A model generated the notes under the pieces. It was not told where the DNA came from. It ran no database searches and saw only the letters and a list, made by a program, of their open reading frames with translations. A program made the position numbers and the translations under genes. Below are positions 6,132-11,128 of a stretch of DNA of 11,128 nucleotides, one piece after another; within the stretch, counting starts at the first letter, position 1; the number at the start of each line of letters is the position of its first letter. The stretch is taken from assembly GCA_031283745.1 (NCBI GenBank), contig JAITBH010000002.1:1-11128 (forward strand). Reading direction: 5' to 3'. The DNA comes from Candidatus Ectomicrobium neotermitis (GTDB lineage Bacteria; Elusimicrobiota; Endomicrobiia; Endomicrobiales; Endomicrobiaceae).

Positions 6132-7076
6132 TTATTTGGGTCTTTTGACCCATTGGCTGATGTCTTCGGCTTTGAGCTGTTCTGCCATATCGTAAACATC
6201 AGAAAAATCTGTAAGCCCCGGCCTAAACGCCGTCGACGATCCCGCCGCAACTGCAAATTTAAGTATTTCATCTATCGATCTCGTTCTCATAAGTTTAACA
6301 ATAAATGCAGCAAGCATTGTATCCCCGGCACAAGCCGTATTTACAACTTTCCCGCTTGGCGCATTGACATATAAAGAACCTTTTTCCCCAAAATAAACTG
6401 CCCCGTCGGCGCCTAAAGAAACCACAACATGTCTTGCACCTTTATCGACAAGCTTTTGGGCATATTTAACTATTTCGGATTTTGAAAGATTTTTTTTGCC
6501 AAACCAAGCGGCAAGCTCATCATTGTTGGGCTTCAAAATATAGGGTTTGCAAAAAAGAGTATCTAAAACCGCCGGGCTTGAAGAATCTAAAACAAGGTCA
6601 AAACCGTTTTTGTCTGCCTCTTTAGCTATCTTTAAGTAAATGTCCTCGCTTACACCAACAGGAAGGCTGCCCGAAACACAAAGAATATCGCCTTTCCCTA
6701 AGCCCCGCAGATTGTCTAAAAGGTTTTTGACTTGAGAGACGGTAACGGTCGGGCCGGGATTGACGAGCTTATATTCAAGGTTTTTGGAGATAACATTTGT
6801 GAATATGTTTAAGCGGGTGATGCCGTCTATGTGAATAAAGTCAACGCCTATGCCTTTTTTGGATAATTCCTCTTCAATGAACCTTCCTGTAAATCCAGCA
6901 CTAAAACCCATAGCAATTGATGGCACTCCGAGCTTTCTTAATATGAATGAAATGTTGACTGCTTTGCCATTGGGCTGAACATCTTGCTCTTTTGTGCGGT
7001 TGACTATGCTTGGCTGCATATCGTCAACCGATATAAAAATATCTATCGCAGGGTTCATCGTGCATGTATAGATCAT
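6132..7076 (-). CDS. fruK: 1-phosphofructokinase (PfkB family)
   Basis: A 314-residue sugar kinase phosphorylating fructose 1-phosphate to fructose 1,6-bisphosphate. It starts MIYTCTMNPAIDIFI, the typical FruK/LacC beginning, then has NGKAVN (36-41), SGSLP (135-139), KPNNDEL (182-188), SLGADGA (220-226) and the ATP/catalytic motif CAGDT with D252. The usual GGKG reads NGKA and GAGD reads CAGD; the catalytic Asp is retained. LacC-type tagatose-6-phosphate kinase is an alternative, but the fructose PTS next door favours FruK. ATG 7074-7076 has SD GGGGG. Longer open frames upstream come from tandem copies of this start region and are not part of the protein. Confidence 0.92.
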   Translation of the reverse strand: MIYTCTMNPAIDIFISVDDMQPSIVNRTKEQDVQPNGKAVNISFILRKLGVPSIAMGFSAGFTGRFIEEELSKKGIGVDFIHIDGITRLNIFTNVISKNLEYKLVNPGPTVTVSQVKNLLDNLRGLGKGDILCVSGSLPVGVSEDIYLKIAKEADKNGFDLVLDSSSPAVLDTLFCKPYILKPNNDELAAWFGKKNLSKSEIVKYAQKLVDKGARHVVVSLGADGAVYFGEKGSLYVNAPSGKVVNTACAGDTMLAAFIVKLMRTRSIDEILKFAVAAGSSTAFRPGLTDFSDVYDMAEQLKAEDISQWVKRPK

Positions 7077-7132
7077 TGTATGCCCCCTATAAACATATCT
7101 GCCGCTGGGTTCATCAAACATATATCGATCAT
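7073..7132 (-). other. Leader mini-ORF 2, overlapping the fruK start by ATGA
   Basis: A 19-codon ORF from the third repeat copy, MIDICLMNPAADMFIGGIQ, with SD GGGGGG upstream. Its TGA (7073-7075) overlaps the fruK ATG (7074-7076) as ATGA, the classic arrangement for translational coupling. Ribosomes finishing this mini-ORF could restart directly on fruK. Confidence 0.35.
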
Positions 7133-7143
7133 TGTCTGCCCCC

Positions 7144-7245
7144 CTATAAAACATCTGCCGCTGGGTTTGTCGTGCATGTATAGATCATTGTTTGCCCCCC
7201 TATAAAAACATCTGCCGCTGGGTTTGTCGTGTATGTGTAGATCAT
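7144..7245 (-). other. Leader mini-ORF 1 in the fruK repeat array
   Basis: A 33-codon ORF spanning the first two repeat copies in frame (57-bp spacing). It starts MIYTYTTNPAADVFIGGQT and runs into the second copy's MIYTCTTNPAADVL, ending at TAG 7144-7146. It has its own GGGGG SD. The stop overlaps the G-run that is the SD of the next mini-ORF. Translation is plausible but unproven; it may simply be a duplication by-product. Confidence 0.3.
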
Positions 7246-7266
7246 TGTTTGCCCCCTTTGGGAAAT

Positions 7267-8118
7267 TTAAGCTTTGCCTGCACTTTTGCACAGTTTCATT
7301 CTATAGACTGCCAAATCTTTGACGCTTTTCCTGCCGGCTCTGCCATACGCTTTTGGGTCAAAAACCGTTTTGTCTGATAAAACTTCCCGCACCCCTTTGG
7401 TGTAGGCATCTCTCAACTCTGTGGCATAGTTTACCTTTGATATGCCTAAAGCTATACATTTGACCACATCGTCGTCAGCAACGCCGGAAGTTCCGTGCAG
7501 GACTAAAGGTATTTCAACAATCTTTGCTATGGAGGCAAGCCTTTCAAAATCTAACTTTGGAGTTTCTTTATAGTGGCCGTGTGCCGTGCCTATTGCGACC
7601 GCTAAAGTTTGAATGCCCGTTTTGTTGACAAAATCTAAAGCTTGGCTGGGATCAGTAAAAAATGCGTCCTTTTTGTCTACTGAGTGGGAATCCTCTTTGC
7701 CGCCAACTGCGCCCAGTTCTGCCTCAACAGGTATATTTTTCGGCAAGGCAAAATCTACGACTTCCTTTGAAATTTTAATGTTGTCATCATAACCCAAGTT
7801 TGAGCCGTCTATCATCACGCTCGTATATCCGCTTTCTATGCAGGTTTTGCACAGACTTGGGCTATCGCCGTGATCAAGATGGATTGCTATGGGGAGAGAT
7901 GTTTTTGAGGCAAGGGAGGATACTATAGAAAAGAATGTTGCGGGTGGGGCATATTTGAGTGTGGAAGGTGTTGTTTGAATGATAACTGGTGAACTGACTT
8001 CTTGACCTGCTTCTATGATCGCTTGAACCATTTCCAGATTTTCACAATTAAAAGCAGGAACGGCATAACATTTTTTGCGGGCATCAAGTAAAACCGAACA
8101 GGTTGAAACTAAAACCAT
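7267..8118 (-). CDS. Class II ketose-bisphosphate aldolase (fructose or tagatose bisphosphate)
   Basis: A 283-residue zinc-dependent aldolase of normal length. It has HLDHGD (catalytic Asp and zinc His), ELGAVGG, GTAHGHY, LHGTSGV and KVNYATELR, the metal- and phosphate-binding motifs of the family. It cleaves a ketose 1,6-bisphosphate to glyceraldehyde 3-phosphate and dihydroxyacetone phosphate. The NxATEL motif is closer to the GatY/KbaY (tagatose) branch than to FbaA, but fruK downstream points to fructose 1,6-bisphosphate in vivo. The start is ATG 8116-8118 with SD GGAGAG; an upstream in-frame ATG (8173-8175) lies before the predicted -10 and is rejected. It appears to be the first gene of the sugar operon. 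Confidence 0.92.
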   Translation of the reverse strand: MVLVSTCSVLLDARKKCYAVPAFNCENLEMVQAIIEAGQEVSSPVIIQTTPSTLKYAPPATFFSIVSSLASKTSLPIAIHLDHGDSPSLCKTCIESGYTSVMIDGSNLGYDDNIKISKEVVDFALPKNIPVEAELGAVGGKEDSHSVDKKDAFFTDPSQALDFVNKTGIQTLAVAIGTAHGHYKETPKLDFERLASIAKIVEIPLVLHGTSGVADDDVVKCIALGISKVNYATELRDAYTKGVREVLSDKTVFDPKAYGRAGRKSVKDLAVYRMKLCKSAGKA

Positions 8119-8153
8119 AAGCTCTCCTTTTTTTGAGTGTTTTGAGCGTCTTT

Positions 8154-8181
8154 TATATACCAAATTCGATACCATTCACAA
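8154..8181 (-). promoter_or_regulatory. Predicted promoter of the aldolase/fruK/PTS operon
   Basis: On the minus strand, TTGTGA (8176-8181) and TATATA (8154-8159) are 16 nt apart, with a TG one base before the -10 (extended -10, as in the tRNA promoter). The predicted start is near 8147, about 29 nt before the aldolase ATG. The -35 hexamer lies in the edge of the last recR-derived repeat copy, so the duplication may have supplied it. Confidence 0.5.
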
Positions 8182-8350
8182 AACTTGACTACATCTCCTT
8201 GCGGCCGGCGATGGCGCGGGAAATGGTTATTTCTCACAAAACTTGACTACATCTCTTTGCGGCCGGCTATGATGAGTGAAATGGTTATCTCTCACAAAAC
8301 TTGGCTACATCTCTTTGCGGCCGGCTATGGCGCGTGAAATGGTTACCTCG
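8177..8350 (-). repeat. Three tandem copies of the recR 3' end
   Basis: The units are 8177-8234, 8235-8292 and 8293-8350, with an exact 58-bp period. In transcription direction each encodes the RecR C-terminus, TISRAIAGRKEM, then TAG and a short AAGTTTTGTGA tail. The first copy (8293-8350) is the real end of recR. The last copy (8177-8234) differs from recR over these codons only at synonymous third positions (TCA/TCC, ATA/ATC, AAA/AAG). The middle copy encodes TISLIIAGRKEM. There are no spacers. The extra copies occupy most of the recR-aldolase gap. Confidence 0.93.
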
Positions 8351-8901
8351 TCGGCGTATTCAATATCCCCGCCAACAGGTAGACCATATCCCAGCCTTGT
8401 AACTTTAATGTTGAGTTCTTTAATTATCTCGGCAAGATATAAGGCAGTCGTCTCGCCTTTTGAGTCCGTGTCGGTGGCAATGATCGCCTCCTTAACCTCG
8501 CCTTCTTTGAGCCTTTCGACAAGCTGCTCTATACGAATATCGTTAGGGCCTATCGCATCTAAAGGCGACAATGCCCCGCCTAAAACAAAATACAGCCCTT
8601 TGTAATCTTTAACTTGGCTGACCGCTATCAAATCTTGCGGGGTTTCAACTATGCAAAGGGTGGTTTTGTCCCTTTCTGAGTCTGTGCAAATTGGGCAGGG
8701 CGAGCTTTCGCTCATATTAAAACAGACGCTGCAGTATTTAATTTTTTGGCGGGCGTTTTCTATGGCAAAAATCAGATTTTCTACCTCATAAGCAGACATT
8801 TTCAATATGTGGTAGCTCAAGCGTTCCGCCATTTTATAGCCTATTCCCGGCATTTTCTTTATAGCTTCTATCATTCTTTCAATCGGCTGAGGTCTGTTCA
8901 T
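8305..8901 (-). CDS. recR: Recombination protein RecR
   Basis: A 198-residue protein of typical length. An N-terminal helix-hairpin-helix, MPGIGYKMAERLSYHIL (17-33), is followed by a C4 zinc finger (C57, C60, C69, C72) and a Toprim domain (about 80-175) with IVE and ATDTDSKGE, then the conserved LPVGGDIEYADEVTISRA end. It works with RecF/RecO to load RecA at gaps. ATG 8899-8901 has SD AAAGG, 15 nt after the dnaX stop, so the two form an operon. The ybaB/EbfC gene often found between them is absent. The 3' end is tandemly duplicated, but the first stop keeps the protein at normal length. Confidence 0.96.
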   Translation of the reverse strand: MNRPQPIERMIEAIKKMPGIGYKMAERLSYHILKMSAYEVENLIFAIENARQKIKYCSVCFNMSESSPCPICTDSERDKTTLCIVETPQDLIAVSQVKDYKGLYFVLGGALSPLDAIGPNDIRIEQLVERLKEGEVKEAIIATDTDSKGETTALYLAEIIKELNIKVTRLGYGLPVGGDIEYADEVTISRAIAGRKEM

Positions 8902-8916
8902 TTTCTTTTTCCTTTA

Positions 8917-10650
8917 TTAGTCATCTTTAACCTTCCTGATTTTCCCGCCCCATCCCGCCGCCTTTTTCTTGACGCTTTCAGGAACTCCGTCATCACCTGC
9001 AGGCAAACTATGAGTTCCTTCGTCCTCAGGGGGAATGTCCACTATTGTTGCTTTCTCCTCTTTGCCGTCATAATCGTCAATTTCAACCGGCGGGGGGGCG
9101 ATTTGGTTTTGAACATCTTGAGGGGCTAAAAGCACTTTGACATTTATATCTTTGCCTGTCTTTTCCTTAAACTGTGCGGCGACTTTGTCCTTAAACTTGT
9201 CGCCGAAACTTTTGAAATAGTCGTTTGGGGCATAGAGGGCAATCTCTGTCTCAGAAAGCTGTTCCGCTCTTAGCTTGCTCAACTCTGAGGCAGTCATATG
9301 CTGGCTGCTGATTTTTTCAATAACAGAGTCCCAAAAAGACAAAAGCCCGCCTTTTGCCTCGGGGGGCTTGATACTATTAATATAGGTATGGGTTTTGGGA
9401 TTTGAGTGTGTAAGCACGGGGGGCTTTGATATGGGGTCGCCGCTCTCTACTTCTTTTTCAAGCTCGCCGATCCTTCTTAGCAAGGCATTTACATCATAAT
9501 AGTTCTCAGCCATTTTCAGCAGATACATCTCAAGGGTCAGGCGGGGCTGATCGTTGTAGCGAATTTCTTGAATGGCTTTTGATATGAGATTGCTCATTCG
9601 GACATGGCGGGCCGGGGCAAAGAGGTCTTTTTGCTTGTGGAGCTGATCTTTTTCCGGCTGGGATATAGTGAGAATTGAGGGGTCTACCGAATAGATCATC
9701 AGCTTGCGCAAATGCTCCCTGAGGTCGCGGGCAAACTGCATCATATCGTAGCCTTCCATATAGATTGAGGCTACCGTTTGCAAAATACCTTGCAGATTTC
9801 CTGCGGCTATATATTCAACAATCGCCCCAATAGTTTCACGGGGGAGAAAGCCCAGCAAATCCCTTATATGCTTTTGAGTGATTTTGCCGTCATTTGATGC
9901 CGAGACGGCTTGCTCAAGTAAACTCAAGGCATCCCTCATAGAACCGTCGGCAGCGGTGATGATGAGTTCTAAAGCTTCGTCGCTTATCTCGAAATGGTCG
10001 GCGGCGGCGATTTTTTTCATCACCCCTTCGGACTCTTGAGAGGAAAGCAAACGAAAACGGTAAAGCTGGCACCTTGAACGAATAGTTGAGGGGAATTTGT
10101 GGGGTTCTGTGGTAGCTAAAATGAAAACAACTTTATCGGGGGGTTCCTCTAAAGTTTTGAGGAAAGCATTGAATGCGTCTTTGCTGATCTGATGGGCTTC
10201 GTCGATTATGTAAACCTTGTATGGCAGCTTTACCGGCACAAAAGCAGTGTCCTCTATCAAGGCTTTTATCTCCTCAATGCCTCTATTTGAGGCTGCGTCC
10301 ATCTCGATAATGTCAAGGCAGCTCCCATTTTCTATTTCTTTGCAGTTATCACATTTCCCGCAAGGGGTTACGATAGGACGCAAACATTTATCTTTCTGCT
10401 TTTTGCCCTCTTTTAGACAGTTTTCACACTTGCCGCAGGGTTTGAGTTCGGGTTTTAGGCAATTGAGCGCTTTTGCAAAAATCCTTGCCATAGTAGTCTT
10501 GCCCGACCCCCGAGGCCCGCTGAAAAGATAAGCACTGCCTATACGTTTTTCCAAAATAGCATTGCTCAAAATCGCACTGATTTGATCTTGGCCCGCCACA
10601 TCTTGAAAAGTTTTCGGTCTATACTTCCTTGCTAAAACCTCATAAGCCAT
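8917..10650 (-). CDS. dnaX: DNA polymerase III subunit gamma/tau
   Basis: A 577-residue clamp-loader ATPase. Walker A is GPRGSGKT (45-52), Walker B IIDEAH (148-153), sensor 1 LATTEPHK (178-185) and the SRC box 192-194. Domain III follows, then a tau-like C-terminal region ending in a charged tail. It loads the sliding clamp and couples polymerase to helicase. Its zinc module is duplicated: C64, C72, C75, C78 and then C89, C97, C100, C103 with identical spacing, a 25-residue in-frame repeat; DnaX normally has one. ATG 10648-10650 has SD AAAGGAGA. An A7 run near residue 212 could be slippery, but no support for a programmed frameshift is seen. It is cotranscribed with recR. Confidence 0.96.
   Translation of the reverse strand: MAYEVLARKYRPKTFQDVAGQDQISAILSNAILEKRIGSAYLFSGPRGSGKTTMARIFAKALNCLKPELKPCGKCENCLKEGKKQKDKCLRPIVTPCGKCDNCKEIENGSCLDIIEMDAASNRGIEEIKALIEDTAFVPVKLPYKVYIIDEAHQISKDAFNAFLKTLEEPPDKVVFILATTEPHKFPSTIRSRCQLYRFRLLSSQESEGVMKKIAAADHFEISDEALELIITAADGSMRDALSLLEQAVSASNDGKITQKHIRDLLGFLPRETIGAIVEYIAAGNLQGILQTVASIYMEGYDMMQFARDLREHLRKLMIYSVDPSILTISQPEKDQLHKQKDLFAPARHVRMSNLISKAIQEIRYNDQPRLTLEMYLLKMAENYYDVNALLRRIGELEKEVESGDPISKPPVLTHSNPKTHTYINSIKPPEAKGGLLSFWDSVIEKISSQHMTASELSKLRAEQLSETEIALYAPNDYFKSFGDKFKDKVAAQFKEKTGKDINVKVLLAPQDVQNQIAPPPVEIDDYDGKEEKATIVDIPPEDEGTHSLPAGDDGVPESVKKKAAGWGGKIRKVKDD
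10318..10460 (-). repeat. dnaX: In-frame 75-bp duplication inside dnaX (two zinc modules)
   Basis: Residues 64-88 and 89-113 of DnaX align as a 25-residue repeat beginning CLKP.../CLRP... and containing PCGKCENC/PCGKCDNC. At DNA level the core, for example the CAG at 10343 and at 10418, recurs exactly 75 bp apart, with most bases of the cysteine-knuckle region identical and the remainder diverged. Each half keeps all four zinc cysteines. Repeat limits are approximate. Confidence 0.85.
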
Positions 10651-10663
10651 ATTTTCTCCTTTA

Positions 10664-10759
10664 TTCGGTTGTCCATAAGTGATCAGTAGTTAGTGAGCAG
10701 TGATCAGTTAAAGACAGAATGACAAGTAACCACTCAAATTGAAAAGGTTTCGGTTGTCC
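10664..10759. repeat. 11-bp direct repeats bounding a heptamer array upstream of dnaX
   Basis: TTCGGTTGTCC occurs at 10664-10674 and again at 10749-10759, 85 bp apart. Between them is an AGTGATC-type heptamer run: AGTGATC (10678), AGTAGTT (10685), AGTGAGC (10692) and AGTGATC (10699). No ORF or convincing dnaX promoter is seen in this gap. The arrangement could be an inserted repeat element or another local tandem duplication whose middle has diverged. Confidence 0.55.
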
Positions 10760-10768
10760 GCAAGCAAC

Positions 10769-10798
10769 AAGACTATCAGAGAACTGATAGTCTTTTTT
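10769..10798. terminator. Hairpin immediately downstream of tRNA-Ala
   Basis: AAGACTATCAG (10769-10779) pairs perfectly with CTGATAGTCTT (10784-10794) around AGAA. The T-run (10793-10798) is on the plus strand; on the minus strand the stem is preceded by A6 and followed by TTGTTGC. It lies 5 nt past the tRNA 3' end, so it most likely ends the tRNA transcript, although its classical terminator polarity is for the plus strand, where I find no gene. Confidence 0.5.
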
Positions 10799-10799
10799 G

Positions 10800-10870
10800 T
10801 GGAGCTAGCGGGAATTGAACCCGCACCTCATCGTTGCGAACGATGCGTTCTCCCGTTATACTATAGCCCC
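10800..10870 (-). tRNA. tRNA-Ala (anticodon CGC)
   Basis: A 71-nt cloverleaf. The acceptor GGGGCTA pairs with TAGCTCC and contains the G3-U70 wobble pair that identifies alanine tRNAs; the discriminator is A. The anticodon stem CATCG/CGATG encloses TTCGCAA, giving CGC, which reads codon GCG. The T-arm GCGGG-TTCAATT-CCCGC is perfect. The D-stem (GTAT/GAAC) has one mismatch and a G-U pair, and the variable loop is 4 nt. CCA is not encoded; the genome continues CAA. A promoter lies directly upstream. Confidence 0.93.
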
Positions 10871-10887
10871 TCGCTAGAGACGGGGGG

Positions 10888-10896
10888 ATTATACCA
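10888..10896 (-). promoter_or_regulatory. Extended -10 promoter of tRNA-Ala
   Basis: On the minus strand the sequence reads TGGTATAAT: a consensus -10 (10888-10893) preceded by TGn. No good -35 is found at 16-18 nt, consistent with an extended -10 promoter. The predicted start is near 10881, about 10 nt before the tRNA 5' end. Confidence 0.65.
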
Positions 10897-10911
10897 AAAC
10901 GACAGACGGCA

Positions 10912-10984
10912 AGTGGTTAGTGGTTAGTCAACGGCATTAACGGCTCTACAGGCGTTCCACCCGAGTGATTAGTGATTAGTGATT
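10912..10984. repeat. Heptamer repeats upstream of tRNA-Ala
   Basis: AGTGGTT occurs twice in tandem at 10912-10925 and AGTGATT three times at 10964-10984. Both belong to the same AGTGRTY-like family as the AGTGATC array at 10678-10705. They resemble the short tandem heptamer repeats known from filamentous cyanobacteria; no function can be read. Confidence 0.6.
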
Positions 10985-11019
10985 AGCGAACTGCCACGGC
11001 ACTTGGGTGACCAATGTAG

Positions 11020-11040
11020 GGGAGGGTTTCAAACCCTCCC
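11020..11040. repeat. Perfect 10-bp inverted repeat (GGGAGGGTTT / AAACCCTCCC)
   Basis: The arms 11020-11029 and 11031-11040 are perfectly complementary around one C. No T-run follows on either strand. It could be a dispersed palindromic repeat or the end of a mobile element. The remaining sequence, 11041-11128, shows no ORF, RNA or repeat that I can support. Confidence 0.6.
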
Positions 11041-11128
11041 GTGTGGTCATTTACGGGATAACGAAACTGCGGATTGACAACACGAAACGGAACGGGTGAT
11101 TGCGGTGCGGAATTTGAAAAATGTGCGG

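Larger units (their letters stand above)
7032..7256 (-). repeat. Four tandem copies of the fruK ribosome-binding site plus first codons
   Basis: Copies lie at 7200-7256 (57 bp), 7144-7199 (56 bp), 7088-7143 (56 bp) and 7032-7087, the last being the real fruK start. Each begins GGGGGC, then an ACAATGAT start at 7245, 7188, 7132 and 7076, then codons for a version of MIYTCTxNPAxDxFI. The two distal copies are almost identical. The third has a diverged stretch, and the authentic copy differs in several codons (NPAI rather than NPAA). There are no spacers between units. The array fills nearly the whole aldolase-fruK gap. Confidence 0.93.

Noticed and set aside
6132..7154. Longer fruK starting at 7154 (340 residues)
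   Set aside because: The extra 26 codons translate repeat copies out of their own frame; FruK homology begins at MIYTCTMNPA (7076), which has its own SD.
7073..7291. 72-codon ORF across the fruK repeats
   Set aside because: It begins inside the aldolase gene in another frame and runs through repeat units in mixed frames; only the short SD-led mini-ORFs are plausible.
7267..8175. Aldolase extended to 8175 (302 residues)
   Set aside because: The extra 19 codons cover the predicted -10 and the SD; the aldolase N-terminus matches the family from 8118.
7032..8350. CRISPR array
   Set aside because: The repeats at 7032-7256 and 8177-8350 are contiguous copies of gene ends with no unique spacers and no cas genes nearby.
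10011..10017. A7 run in dnaX as a programmed frameshift site making a short gamma form
   Set aside because: There is no SD-like stimulator or stem-loop that I can support, and the run lies in the middle of the ATPase region, where truncation would break the clamp-loader core.
10739..10927. Plus-strand 62-codon ORF containing ELAGIEPAP and RCERCVLPLYY
   Set aside because: It is the antisense translation of tRNA-Ala; this peptide is a familiar artefact opposite tRNA genes, with no SD or family support.

Overview
The window looks like chromosomal DNA from a strictly anaerobic bacterium of moderate GC content. The evidence is a superoxide reductase, a rubrerythrin and a rubredoxin beside iron-sulfur assembly genes, with sugar uptake by a fructose-type phosphotransferase system (PTS). 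Strong Shine-Dalgarno (SD) sites and TG-extended -10 promoters are seen. I could not fix the phylum. Every confident gene, including the tRNA, lies on the minus strand, so transcription runs from high to low coordinates.

Layout in transcription order. 11128-10871 is gene-free: a perfect 10-bp inverted repeat, AGTGATT/AGTGGTT heptamer repeats and the tRNA promoter. Next is tRNA-Ala(CGC) with a hairpin behind it, more heptamers, then dnaX (DNA polymerase III gamma/tau) and recR. After a promoter at 8154-8181 come a class II ketose-bisphosphate aldolase, fruK (1-phosphofructokinase), the PTS EIIBC gene, the PTS EIIA gene, an IscS/NifS-like gene, rubredoxin, an IscU scaffold and a small zinc-ribbon gene, all closely spaced or overlapping. 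Superoxide reductase and rubrerythrin overlap by 8 nt and end at a strong hairpin. A dolichol/phytol-kinase-family membrane protein and the first 42 codons of an exported protein finish the window.

The aldolase/fruK/PTS set would import a sugar, probably fructose, as the 1-phosphate, phosphorylate it again and cleave it. The EIIA stop overlaps the start of the IscS-like gene (ATGA), tying sugar import to the iron-sulfur genes. Rubredoxin probably supplies electrons to superoxide reductase and rubrerythrin.

Two things stand out. First, the IscS-like protein lacks the catalytic PLP lysine (serine in its place, with His and Gln pocket residues also changed) but keeps the sulfur-carrying cysteine and sits beside IscU. 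Second, three separate local tandem duplications occur within about 3.4 kb: four copies of the fruK ribosome-binding site plus first codons (period 56-57 bp), three copies of the recR C-terminal coding end (period 58 bp), and an in-frame 75-bp duplication giving DnaX two complete four-cysteine zinc modules. Each leaves the reading frame of its gene intact; at fruK it creates short leader ORFs, the last of which overlaps the fruK start codon.
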